Below are positions 55,217 through 63,936 of a stretch of 64,000 nt of DNA, piece after piece (the stretch's first letter is position 1; every line of letters starts with the position of its first letter). Both the position numbers and the translations under genes were made by a program. Below the pieces are notes generated by a model. The model did not search any database. It was not told where the DNA came from and saw only the letters and a list, made by a program, of their open reading frames with translations. Source of the stretch: Photobacterium obscurum (GTDB lineage Bacteria; Pseudomonadota; Gammaproteobacteria; Enterobacterales; Vibrionaceae); assembly GCF_026191635.1 (NCBI RefSeq), contig NZ_JAKRRW010000001.1, positions 474,309 through 538,308 on the forward strand. The letters run 5' to 3'.

Positions 55217-56203
55217 ATGCTCAGAAAAGCCACAGAATTACCTCTAACAAATTCTATTATATTATTGCCATTCTTAGGCTACTATGAGGAGTCAGGTTTT
55301 AATCAATATGATTTATTGAAGGGTTATGGCCTTAATCCACAACTTATTCGTCCCGACAATTACATTCCTTCTTTTTATTTATGTAATATTATTAATGATG
55401 TATCTGTAAAAACAAGAATTGACAATATCGGGATAACCGCTTCGAAACTACAAGGATATCCCAGCATCCATCCTACCGTTGCAGCTAACATTCCAAAAGC
55501 AGAAAGTTTTTTTGATTTGTTTTTATTTCTATCAAAAAATCAAACGCTACAAGGGTCTCATTTCAAATTGTGGCTCACTTATAATAACGATATCTGCTAT
55601 ATATGCCATAAAGGACAAATCCCTTATCATGCGCTTGGCCCTGAACAAACAGAATATTTTCGAACACTTACACTACTTAATGTACTTAAAAGCTTTCTTG
55701 GGCATGATTGGAAACCTGAAGCATTGTATTTTGTCTCGCCATTAGCACCTCCGCATGGCATCACCCAAATGACAAGCTCCCTAAAAGTTTACACGAACCA
55801 GAGTTATGGCTGCATACCGGTTAACATTAAGCTTGATGATATTGCCGAGAAAATAGCGCTCAGCCAACTAAGCGCTGCGACTGATCCAACGTCATTTGAA
55901 AGGCTTATCATGGCGACGGAAACGTTTATTGAGCATAGGGATCTAAGCTTACCATTCTTGTCTGAAGTCTTTGGTTGCTCGCAAAGAAGTTTACAAAGGA
56001 TCTTAAAAAGCCAAGGTTCCAGCTTCCAAACTATCACCAAGCAACTTAAATTCAAAAGAGCGAAAAGCTATCTTGAACAAGATATGAGTATCGAGCATAT
56101 TGCAACAAAACTCGGCTATAGCGATCCTTCAAACTTCACCAGAGCATTCAAAAAACATACGGGGCACGCCCCATCATTCTTTCACCAACATTTTGACAGG
56201 TAA
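55217..56203 (+). CDS. AraC-family regulator (OruR/ArgR-like layout)
   Basis: A 328-residue transcription factor. A large N-terminal arabinose-binding-type domain of the 'AraC_binding_2' sort (about 15-215) is followed by two helix-turn-helix motifs (LPFLSEVFGCSQRSLQRIL and IATKLGYSDPSNFTRAFKKH). It is markedly AT-rich with rare codons at the start, so it was possibly acquired. It is divergent from the barrel gene, its most likely target. Confidence 0.85.
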   Translation: MLRKATELPLTNSIILLPFLGYYEESGFNQYDLLKGYGLNPQLIRPDNYIPSFYLCNIINDVSVKTRIDNIGITASKLQGYPSIHPTVAANIPKAESFFDLFLFLSKNQTLQGSHFKLWLTYNNDICYICHKGQIPYHALGPEQTEYFRTLTLLNVLKSFLGHDWKPEALYFVSPLAPPHGITQMTSSLKVYTNQSYGCIPVNIKLDDIAEKIALSQLSAATDPTSFERLIMATETFIEHRDLSLPFLSEVFGCSQRSLQRILKSQGSSFQTITKQLKFKRAKSYLEQDMSIEHIATKLGYSDPSNFTRAFKKHTGHAPSFFHQHFDR

Positions 56204-56423
56204 GTCTCATAAAATAACAACATAGCCATCATTTACGCTTTTCATTAGGATAATAAACCACAACATGCACATGAGTCCGAGTGTATATCCTGTGCGTAAC
56301 CATCATAAATTGGCGTAAAATGACAGAGACATAAATTGCTCCCACCTATAAATTACTCAATACAGACACTAAGCATACTTTCAATCTTGTGTAACCTCCA
56401 AGTCTGCAGGCTGAGTACAGAAT

Positions 56424-57185
56424 ATGTATATTAAAAACATAAATAACTTCAATTCTGATTTAATTCATACTCCGTTCATTGGTATTGCGGCTAAATTGGT
56501 AAACTTCAATTCAGGTTGGCATCAACACTCTAAACATCAGTTACTGCTTGCAAAAAACGGATGGATTGTCATTGAAATCAGTCAGTGCCGTTACTTTATA
56601 CCGCAAGGTTGTGCGATTTGGATTCCAGCACAGACCAAGCACAAGACATCGACTCAAAATGAAGTCGAACTCCGCTCTCTTTTTTTAAAAGAAGGTTTAT
56701 CACTTCCAGATAAAGTGATAGTCATTACTGTTACACCATTACTTCGAGAAATCATTGATACAATGGCCCATTGGCCATGGGATAAGCCATATAAAGAACA
56801 GTTTTCGTTAATGGCCGTCTTCAAGGAAGAATTAAACACGGCATTGCAGCACTCAATAAAACTAATGCTACCGCAAGATAGAAGAATCGAGCCGCTAATG
56901 GAAATGATTAATAAGAACTTACTACCCCCTAAACTAACTGAAATTGAAAATACTATAGGTGCGAGCAGTAAAACCATTGGCAGAATCTTCCTGCGAGAAA
57001 CAGGCTTAAATTACCAATCATGGCGACAACAATGGCGCTTAATGAAAGCAATGGAACTGCTCGCAGCAAAGCATTCTGTCAGCACTGTGGCTCAGATGCT
57101 GGAATTTTCTAGTAGTAGTGCTTTTATTGCATTCTTCGTAAAGTATACAAATCAAACGCCAGGGCGATTTCTCGCCTCTCTTTGA
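56424..57185 (+). CDS. AraC-family regulator with cupin sensor domain
   Basis: A 253-residue regulator. The N-terminal cupin (GWHQHSKHQLLLAKNG, IPQGCAIWIPAQTKH) has the His pair typical of small-ligand AraC sensors. The C-terminal double helix-turn-helix follows (IENTIGASSKTIGRIFLRET and VAQMLEFSSSSAFIAFFVKY). No clear target lies beside it; the rdh block begins 390 bp further on with its own LysR gene. Confidence 0.85.
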   Translation: MYIKNINNFNSDLIHTPFIGIAAKLVNFNSGWHQHSKHQLLLAKNGWIVIEISQCRYFIPQGCAIWIPAQTKHKTSTQNEVELRSLFLKEGLSLPDKVIVITVTPLLREIIDTMAHWPWDKPYKEQFSLMAVFKEELNTALQHSIKLMLPQDRRIEPLMEMINKNLLPPKLTEIENTIGASSKTIGRIFLRETGLNYQSWRQQWRLMKAMELLAAKHSVSTVAQMLEFSSSSAFIAFFVKYTNQTPGRFLASL

Positions 57186-57576
57186 AAAAAGAGCAAACCA
57201 GCCATCTTACACAACGTATAAATTCAAAAATAGTCTAACGAGCCAACTCACTATTACAGCGAATTGAATAAATGTATTTAGTTCAGTATAGAGGGATGCT
57301 AAACATTTTTACCAGACACCTCTTGATTTTGTATTCATATTTATCATCCCTACTCTACTTACACAATGTCATCCACATTTTAATTTCAGTGAATAACGAT
57401 TTTTCCAACAGAGAAAAGTAAGTCGGTCAATAATTACAACATGACGTGTACCATCTTTATTGAGTCTGTTTTTCTACCTTTTCTGTGCAAGGCGTATGAG
57501 TATTTGATACGTCAGGTTGCATTTTTACAATAAAACCTGATGATAATTGTGAATTTGAACATTACGCTAAGTTGCC
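57186..57576. other. Intergenic region upstream of the LysR gene
   Basis: 391 bp, AT-rich. It marks the change from the AT-rich accessory block to the more GC-rich rdh block. I looked for Fnr- and Crp-like dyads and found only half sites (TGTGAATTTGA near 57549). Confidence 0.45.
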
Positions 57577-58491
57577 ATGAAAACAGAAGATCTCGCCTTA
57601 TTTACCATAGTGGTAAAATACGGAAGCCAGAGTGCGGCGGCCAAAGCCTTGGGTATTCAGGAGTCCAAAGTCAGTCGCCATATCACCCAACTGGAGCAGC
57701 AGTTGGGCACTAGCTTGATCAGGCGCAATACCCGGCCTCTCTCGCTAACCGATGCCGGTATAGAGTTAATGGAAAGAAGCCAGAAGATCCTGGCCGAAGT
57801 CGAAGCTTTGCTGCTCAGTGTCGGTCAAATGCAGGGCCAGCCGGAAGGGATAGTCACCGTCGCGGCACCGCTGGATTTCATCGATATGTTCTGGAGCGAG
57901 GCTCTGACGAAGCTTCTACAGCGCTATCCTGCCTTGCAGGTAAAGTTTATCTCCTACCAAAGCCGGCAAAACCCAATGGATATGCAAGCTGATCTGGTCA
58001 TTTATACCAGCAATGAAAACCCGCCGGACAGCTCGATGGTTGGACGTCCGCTGTTAACCCTTGAGCGGGGATTTGTCGCCAGTCCGGATTTTATCGCCAG
58101 ACATCCCGAACTGACTCACCCGAAACAACTGGAAGATTACCCATGCCTGCTGTCGGCAAAAGGCGCCCATCCGGCCAATATATGGCTATGGAGCGAAAAC
58201 AATAAATCTCACCGCCTTGAGGTCAAAGGACCGCTTGAATCTGAAACGCTTCAGCTCTGCATCTCAACCGCCGTACACGGCTTGGGTGTCATCTGGGTAC
58301 CCCCGCATCTGTGCGGAGAGCATCTTAAAGAAGGCCGGTTGAAATTAATGTTTAACGGCCAATATGCCACCCGTTTCACCACCTGGGGACTTTACCCCGG
58401 CCGCCACTTCCTACCGCACAGAGTACGTGTGGTACTCAATTTTTTTCAGGAGGAGTTTGCACAGCTTCAACAACGGCAATTTTACGAATAA
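57577..58491 (+). CDS. LysR-family regulator next to the rdh operon
   Basis: A 304-residue LysR regulator. The helix-turn-helix (QSAAAKALGIQESKVSRHI) lies at about 18-36, and the periplasmic-binding-protein-like effector domain follows. It is on the same strand as the rdh genes and 146 bp before rdhA; most LysR genes are divergent from their targets, so this arrangement is slightly unusual. It is the obvious candidate to sense the organohalide or the respiratory state, but that is inference. Confidence 0.87.
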   Translation: MKTEDLALFTIVVKYGSQSAAAKALGIQESKVSRHITQLEQQLGTSLIRRNTRPLSLTDAGIELMERSQKILAEVEALLLSVGQMQGQPEGIVTVAAPLDFIDMFWSEALTKLLQRYPALQVKFISYQSRQNPMDMQADLVIYTSNENPPDSSMVGRPLLTLERGFVASPDFIARHPELTHPKQLEDYPCLLSAKGAHPANIWLWSENNKSHRLEVKGPLESETLQLCISTAVHGLGVIWVPPHLCGEHLKEGRLKLMFNGQYATRFTTWGLYPGRHFLPHRVRVVLNFFQEEFAQLQQRQFYE

Positions 58492-58637
58492 ATCACCGTC
58501 TGACCGCCACCTTGCATTTTTTAGAAGATCGGATTCTAAACAAAGAGGTATATACCGAAGTAGCGACACATATATGCTTTGCCCCAACATTTTTCGTTTT
58601 TGGCTTCGAACCAATTGCACAATTTGTAAGGGTGAAC

Positions 58638-60056
58638 ATGAGCGAGCAAGACAAGCAGATAGTCGACGAGAAGCGTCGCCAATTATTAAAAATCGGCGCA
58701 GGAACCATTGCCGGAGTCAGCGCCGTTGCAGGAGCGGGAACCTGGGTCAAACACCGAGTAGACGGGGTTGTACAAGACGAGTTTCCGGTGGAAGTGTCGC
58801 CGGATTATCGTTCTATGGATCAACGTGATGTTCTTCTCACCTTTGGCATGAGCCCCAAATTAGCCAAGCAGTACCCGGAGCGCAACCTGACCTTTGGCGA
58901 AGAGACGGCCGGCCCAATTCAGCCGGGAGAAAAGCCGTTCAACTTCCAAAATCACATGATTAATTTTGCCACCGCGCATGAACGGGCCGATAACGACCGA
59001 GTAGGTTACACCCAGTTAGATTACTCGCTGGAGCAAGCATGCTGGTACGGCATGAATAATCTGGCTCCCTTGCAGTCAACCGGCGTGCCTAACAGTGGCA
59101 CATTGAGCTGGGATCAGTCCGACCTCCATCACGAAAAATACCCTTTCAAAGATTCCGTTGAAATGATCAGTGCGATTAAAACAGCAGCCAAGACATTCGG
59201 TGCTGTCAGAGTCGGGGTATGTCGACGTGACAAGCGCTGGGACTATGATCCTTTATACGATGTGACCCAAGAAAAGACCCTAACCTGGGAAGAAGATTTT
59301 CCGTTCGAGCCTAAAAGCGTGATCGTGATGCTTACGGACATGGACTATGAGCCTATGGCAACAGCACCGATGATCCCAGCCTCTGCGACCGCGGCTATGG
59401 GATATACCAATAACACGATTCAGGCCGGTGCTATGGCCAAGTTCCTCAGAGGATTAGGTTACCAGGCCGTCGGCTCGGGCAATGACATGGGCAACTCAGT
59501 TGCTTACGCCATTGCTGCCGGTCTGGGGGAAGGTGCCCGTAACGGTACCCTGATTGCGCCAACCCTGGGGCCGCGGGTACGTATCTCCAAAGTTTATACC
59601 GACCTTGAGCTGGACGATGTCACTTACGACAAACCGCGTAATTTCGGCATTATGGAGTTTTGTGAGCACTGTAAGCGGTGCGCAGAATCCTGCCCGTCCC
59701 AGGCAATCAGTATGGATGACAAGCCATCTATGGGGCCGACCTATCCCGGTTGCGACGATCCTAAATACAACTGGCAAGGCTTGTCGGGCATGCGCAAGTT
59801 CTATACCGATTCAAAAAAATGTTTCAAATTCTGGTCTGAGAACGGCGGTGACTGCGGCGTCTGTATTACTGCATGTCCATGGAACAAACCTGACTTTTGG
59901 CACCACAGATTGATTGATGCTTCCAACGCCGTCACCAGCGGTGTGGTGCATACCATGATGAAACAGGCAGATATTCTGTTCGGCTACGGCAACGTCAATG
60001 ACGAGCAAGCCGTGATTAAGTTCTGGCGCAGCGGTATTGACGGCGATTTCACCTAA
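58638..60056 (+). CDS. rdhA: Reductive dehalogenase-type catalytic subunit RdhA
   Basis: A 472-residue Tat-exported corrinoid/Fe-S enzyme that should remove halogen from organohalides by two-electron reduction on the periplasmic side. ATG 58638 has AAGGGTGA upstream. The twin-arginine signal is EKRRQLLKIGAG (11-22). The core AIAAGLGEGARNGTLIAP (291-308) and GPRVRISKVYTDLEL are RdhA hallmarks. Fe-S ligands: C342-x2-C345-x2-C348-x3-C352-P and C395, C406-x2-C409-x3-C413-P, enough for two [4Fe-4S] clusters. There is no N-terminal corrinoid motif, as in respiratory RdhA. QueG is the related housekeeping family but lacks Tat signals. Confidence 0.9.
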   Translation: MSEQDKQIVDEKRRQLLKIGAGTIAGVSAVAGAGTWVKHRVDGVVQDEFPVEVSPDYRSMDQRDVLLTFGMSPKLAKQYPERNLTFGEETAGPIQPGEKPFNFQNHMINFATAHERADNDRVGYTQLDYSLEQACWYGMNNLAPLQSTGVPNSGTLSWDQSDLHHEKYPFKDSVEMISAIKTAAKTFGAVRVGVCRRDKRWDYDPLYDVTQEKTLTWEEDFPFEPKSVIVMLTDMDYEPMATAPMIPASATAAMGYTNNTIQAGAMAKFLRGLGYQAVGSGNDMGNSVAYAIAAGLGEGARNGTLIAPTLGPRVRISKVYTDLELDDVTYDKPRNFGIMEFCEHCKRCAESCPSQAISMDDKPSMGPTYPGCDDPKYNWQGLSGMRKFYTDSKKCFKFWSENGGDCGVCITACPWNKPDFWHHRLIDASNAVTSGVVHTMMKQADILFGYGNVNDEQAVIKFWRSGIDGDFT

Positions 60057-60068
60057 AGGGAGAGACTC

Positions 60069-60347
60069 ATGATTGGATTAATGTGGTACTTGATGGGGAT
60101 GGCAACCACCGCTGCCCTGTGGGGATATTTGCACTTGCGACGTACTTATCCGCTAGGGCTGATGGCCAACTTAGGCCTGCTGGGCACATTCGGTCTTGGC
60201 TGGATCTGTGTCGGCTGGTCCTGGGCTTCCTTTGCCGAAGGAGAGCCTCAATCCGGCGCGATGGGATTACTCTGTTTTGGTCTACCGGCCCTAATCCTGG
60301 CCGTGCTTACCTGGCGAAACTTCATCCAGCCCTGCGCTAAATCGTAA
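60069..60347 (+). CDS. rdhB: RdhB membrane anchor
   Basis: A 92-residue inner-membrane protein with three helices (about 2-20, 30-52, 66-82), the size and topology of RdhB, which tethers RdhA to the outer face of the membrane. The loop FAEGEPQSGAMG holds the acidic EGEP motif seen in RdhB proteins. It has AAAGGGAGAG upstream and begins 12 bp after rdhA. The assignment rests on position, topology and this motif. Confidence 0.82.
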   Translation: MIGLMWYLMGMATTAALWGYLHLRRTYPLGLMANLGLLGTFGLGWICVGWSWASFAEGEPQSGAMGLLCFGLPALILAVLTWRNFIQPCAKS

Positions 60348-60416
60348 TCGTCGTCATATCAATCCGGCGGCCTCGGCATAGCAGCCAGAGGTCGCCGATC
60401 TATTTTGGAGAAGTCT

Positions 60417-61652
60417 ATGTCTCAGGGACTTTCACAGTCACGCCGACGTTCTCGCGCAAAACAGAAAAGCCTCCCTTGGTTGCGTATTGCCAGCTGGGCC
60501 TCACTGGCCGCTGCCTTTGTTATTGGCCTACTCTGGCAGCAGCCTGACTACCAGCAGCGATTAGAGCAAGCCTACCCCGGCTTTGCAATAACCCGTATAG
60601 ATACAGCCCAGGGCGAGCAATATCAATTGAGACAGGGAGAAGTAACCCGTCATATCAGCCTTGGACAGGCTCAAGGCTACGGCGGTCCGATGCTGCTGGC
60701 GGTTGAAGCCAATGAAAAAGGACGTATTACAGCCACCGAACTGCTCGATCACAAAGAAACACCGGCTTATATCAAGCGCTTCGATCAAGGGCGCTTCTAC
60801 CGCCAGTTCAACCACCAGCTGCTAAACCAGGATTTCCTGCTGGGCCGGGATATTGACGGCCTGAGCGGCGCCACCCTTTCCTCGCGCGGAATGACAACCG
60901 CTATTCGGGAGGCTGCTCACAACGCGGCAAGCCACTACTCGTTGCCGCCTCACTGGCAACAGACTGAATTTAGTGCCGGCCATAAAGAGCTGCTGGCTGT
61001 ACTGCTGTTTGCCGCCGCATTGCTCAATAAACAAGTACCGCGGCAATGGCAAAAGCGCTACGGTCAAATCCTGGCAACCAGCTCGGTAGTCTTGATTGGT
61101 TATTACCTCAACTCGGCGCTGTCGATTACCATGATCGGCTCCTTGCTGCTCGGCTATATTCCATCACCGCAACAACACTTGCTATGGTACATCATGCTGG
61201 CTGGCTCTCTGGGCTCTATCCTGTTTTTGGGCCGGAATGTCTACTGCACCCAGCTCTGCCCGTTCCACCAAATCCAACGTTGGCTGCACAAGCTAAGCAG
61301 ACTAAACATGGCGTTTTATCCCTGGCTGAAAAAGCGCCTGAAGCTGTGGACCAATACCCTGCTCTGGCTGTCGCTGATGCTGATCTTTCTATCACGCACG
61401 CCAGCCATCGGCTCTTATGAGCCATTCTCGATGCTATTCTCGCTCGATGGGATTGGTATTCAGTGGTACATACTGCCGCTGAGCATCTTTGGTGCCTTTA
61501 TCGTCAGCGATTTCTGGTGCCGGACACTCTGCCCGCTGGGCCGTTTCTTAAATTACAGTGTGGAAATGCGGGCAAAGACCCTCAAGCAGCTTCGTAAAGG
61601 GCAAAGCAAGAACCTGGACATAGCCATTAAGGATATCACCCATGAGCACTAG
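60417..61652 (+). CDS. rdhC: NosR/RdhC-like flavin and Fe-S membrane protein
   Basis: A 411-residue inner-membrane redox protein. ATG 60417 has GGAG upstream. One N-terminal helix (about 24-42) is followed by a periplasmic FMN-binding domain with LSGATLSSRGM near residue 150, whose threonine is the usual site of covalent FMN. Five helices follow, with two CX3CP clusters (CTQLCPFHQIQRW and CRTLCPLGRFLNY). In rdh and nos systems such proteins feed electrons from the quinone pool or are needed for maturation. That makes it the probable electron donor to RdhA, pending proof. Confidence 0.84.
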   Translation: MSQGLSQSRRRSRAKQKSLPWLRIASWASLAAAFVIGLLWQQPDYQQRLEQAYPGFAITRIDTAQGEQYQLRQGEVTRHISLGQAQGYGGPMLLAVEANEKGRITATELLDHKETPAYIKRFDQGRFYRQFNHQLLNQDFLLGRDIDGLSGATLSSRGMTTAIREAAHNAASHYSLPPHWQQTEFSAGHKELLAVLLFAAALLNKQVPRQWQKRYGQILATSSVVLIGYYLNSALSITMIGSLLLGYIPSPQQHLLWYIMLAGSLGSILFLGRNVYCTQLCPFHQIQRWLHKLSRLNMAFYPWLKKRLKLWTNTLLWLSLMLIFLSRTPAIGSYEPFSMLFSLDGIGIQWYILPLSIFGAFIVSDFWCRTLCPLGRFLNYSVEMRAKTLKQLRKGQSKNLDIAIKDITHEH

Positions 61653-61824
61653 TACGCAGACTCATTCCGAGCCGGTAAAACAACGGCAGACAAAATCCGC
61701 CAAGCGAGGTTCGAGAAAAGAGCAGCCGGCCAAGGCTGAATGCATGATCAGCGGATTACTGTTTTTTCTGACCGTGGGCACTATTATCGGGTTTTACATC
61801 CAGCAGCTTTTACCCAAGCTATAA
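61642..61824 (+). CDS. Small single-helix membrane peptide of the rdh operon
   Basis: 60 residues. Its ATG overlaps the end of rdhC by 11 bp, so it is almost certainly translated with it. A basic, Lys/Arg/Gln-rich head (1-32) is followed by one helix (CMISGLLFFLTVGTIIGFYI) and a short tail. No known family. It could be an assembly or stability factor for the membrane complex. Confidence 0.65.
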   Translation: MSTSTQTHSEPVKQRQTKSAKRGSRKEQPAKAECMISGLLFFLTVGTIIGFYIQQLLPKL

Positions 61825-62393
61825 AAAGCCCAATAATCAGTCCACAGCGAGTCAAGACATAATATCTTGGCCCGCTGCGGACGCGCCAAATATAACCAAA
61901 GCCCTTACTTTGAAGAGAGCACGGCATTCTGTCAGTATCCCCCTGCCGACAAACCGCCTGATAGTCAGCAATTCACGCTCACAGCAACGCCAAGCCTTAG
62001 TCTCAATGTAGTACTTAAGGTATTTGGAGAGATAGTCAGGCGTTAATAGTGACAGGTGACGAAGGAACATTGTACAAGCTGGGAAATGTAGATGTAGAAG
62101 GAGTCTGTAATGACTGCGCGAAAGCCAGCAGCTTAATCACCTGCTCTTTTGCCGTGCGGGGATAACCAGAGATCTGTTGTCATAGCAGCCTCAAGTAATA
62201 CACATAAAGTGGATCACCTAGACTATGATTTGAGTGATTTCGCAGGTAAGAGATTGATTTGATTTGGCAAACGTGTTGCTTGCACCGCTTTATAAATTGA
62301 TAGTCACCACTATACTAAAACCCAATATATTCTTATTTTACAGAAGTTTATGAATGGTATTCTCTTAGTATACTCTAGTTAAGACATACTAAA
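61825..62393. other. Intergenic region with possible decayed coding remnants
   Basis: 569 bp with no intact gene. An imperfect hairpin (GTCAAGA 61851 / TCTTGGC) sits 27 bp after the last rdh gene and may terminate it. On the minus strand short frames around 61852-62170 read partly like protein but lack starts and are broken by stops. I could not assign a family. Confidence 0.45.
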
Positions 62394-63101
62394 CTAATGA
62401 CGAAATCGATTACGAAACGTCCTATAACTGCATGGTTTAAGTTCATCTAGCCCGTTAGCAAGTCGCTCTTTATTCAACTCTGAAAGCCTCTCAAGAAATT
62501 CATTATATGCTTTAGTAAACCTAATAACGGCATGTGTTCTTGTATAATCACGGACTACATTATTGACCAAATCATCCAGCTCCTGGGGCAATCTCACTGT
62601 CCTATTACCTTTTTCTGAATGACCTGAAAGTAACGATTTCTTCTCCCAGCCACTCTCAATATAAAGCTTCATCCATCGTGATAATGCACGCCAAGATGGT
62701 GGTTTTCCATCATCAATTTCAGTCGACCGCATCTCTATGTATGGGGCTAACCATTTTTCAGTGTAAGCAGGCAGTCCAGCCTCGATTACACCAGTGACAT
62801 ATTGATAACGTCTCTCCATCTCATGATGAGCAAGATCATCACTCTTCTTTTTCGTTATAGTTTGTCTTCTGGTAACCGGTTGCTCAAACAAACATGGAGG
62901 CAGCTCATCAATGCTAGTTGCTTTCAATTTACCATGCTGTAGGAAAGACTCGAGTTGCTTTTTAGGGAATGTAAACTTACCACCACTTTCAACATCCTTC
63001 AGCACTACCTCTTGGTTGGTTAAGTGGCTCACTTGAAAAAATGACTTTGTATTACCCCGAAAGTTCTTCACAAGGACAAGTTTAGGATCTCGAAAATTCA
63101 C
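62394..63101 (-). pseudogene. Truncated Mu/TniA/TnsB-type transposase, N-terminal part
   Basis: A 235-residue frame from GTG 63101, which has GGAGG four bases upstream. The layout (a small N-terminal binding domain, then LVLVKNF ... TNQEVVLKDVESG, and helix-turn-helix domains with PPSWRALSRWMKLY and KPCSYRTFRNRF) resembles the DNA-binding half of TniA/TnsB-like transposases. These run past 550 residues; here TAG stops it before any DDE catalytic domain. It is therefore probably a remnant, unless it is a stand-alone DNA-binding regulator. Confidence 0.6.
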
Positions 63102-63131
63102 ACGACCTCCATTGTTCAACTAAGGTATAAG

Positions 63132-63232
63132 TTAAATGAACAATCCGCATATAGAAATCAGTATGTTCATTTAGGGTGGTAAACCGTAAAAATCAACACT
63201 ATGCTCATTAAGTCTAGAGCCTATTTGAGCAT
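63132..63232. promoter_or_regulatory. res-like recombination site between transposase and resolvase
   Basis: Two inverted-repeat subsites lie in the gap. TTAAATGAACA (63132-63142) is inverted at 63164-63174, and ATGCTCA (63201-63207) is inverted at 63226-63232. All arms share the half-site TGNNCA pattern expected of dimer-binding subsites for a serine resolvase. Confidence 0.6.
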
Positions 63233-63237
63233 TTTCT

Positions 63238-63783
63238 ATGTCGAAAGTTGGCTATGCCCGCGTATCAACCGAAGATCAATCACTGTCTATTCAAATCGAT
63301 AAGCTTAATGAGGCTGGTTGTATCAAAGTTTTCAGTGACAAGGCCAGTGCGTCCTCAACACATCGCCTAGGGTTTCAACAGTTGTTGGATTTTCTCCGTG
63401 CTGACGATACCCTTGTCATAACACGTATTGACCGGATAGCCCGCTCCGTACTTGATCTTCAACAACTCATTCAGCACTTAAAACAAAACAGCATCTCTCT
63501 ACACGCATTAGAACAACCAATATCAACTGACACAGCATCAGGAAAAGCCTTCCTCGACATGCTGGCCGTATTTGCCGAGTTTGAACTTAGTATCCGAAGA
63601 GAGCGACAACTTGAAGGAATTGCAAATGCAAAGAAGCAAGGAAAGTACAAAGGAAGAAAACCGTTATCAGAGGATTTAAAACAAAAGGTAATCACTTTGT
63701 ACAATAAATGCCACAACAAGTCAGCAGTTGCTACTCAGTTAGGAATTTCAAGGAATAGTGTGTACAAAATACTTAAGCAGTAG
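63238..63783 (+). CDS. Serine recombinase, resolvase/invertase family
   Basis: A 181-residue site-specific recombinase. The catalytic serine lies in VGYARVSTEDQSLSIQID (Ser10). Conserved arginines occur in ITRIDRIARS. The long E helix (AFLDMLAVFAEFELSIRRERQ) leads to a C-terminal Hin-type helix-turn-helix (AVATQLGISRNSVYKIL). It is intact and divergent from the truncated transposase, with a res-like region between them, so it is a transposon resolvase in origin. Confidence 0.9.
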   Translation: MSKVGYARVSTEDQSLSIQIDKLNEAGCIKVFSDKASASSTHRLGFQQLLDFLRADDTLVITRIDRIARSVLDLQQLIQHLKQNSISLHALEQPISTDTASGKAFLDMLAVFAEFELSIRRERQLEGIANAKKQGKYKGRKPLSEDLKQKVITLYNKCHNKSAVATQLGISRNSVYKILKQ

Positions 63784-63936
63784 TGCTTTTTCTTCAAAAG
63801 ACTTCGCCCAAAACCATAAAAATCATAAGTTTAAAAGGATATATCACTGTTTTTCCTCCAAAGTTGTGATATAAGCTGTGAAATGATGTTGCCAACCAAT
63901 GCCAACAGACAAAAAGATGTGCTCGGTTAATAAAGT
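63784..63936. other. AT-rich spacer near window end
   Basis: 153 bp with no gene or clear motif; it may include the boundary of the mobile element or the promoter of the next gene. Confidence 0.35.

Noticed and set aside
58638..60056. RdhA being the housekeeping epoxyqueuosine reductase QueG
   Set aside because: It has a Tat signal, an RdhB-type anchor gene and a NosR/RdhC-type partner, none of which accompany cytoplasmic QueG.
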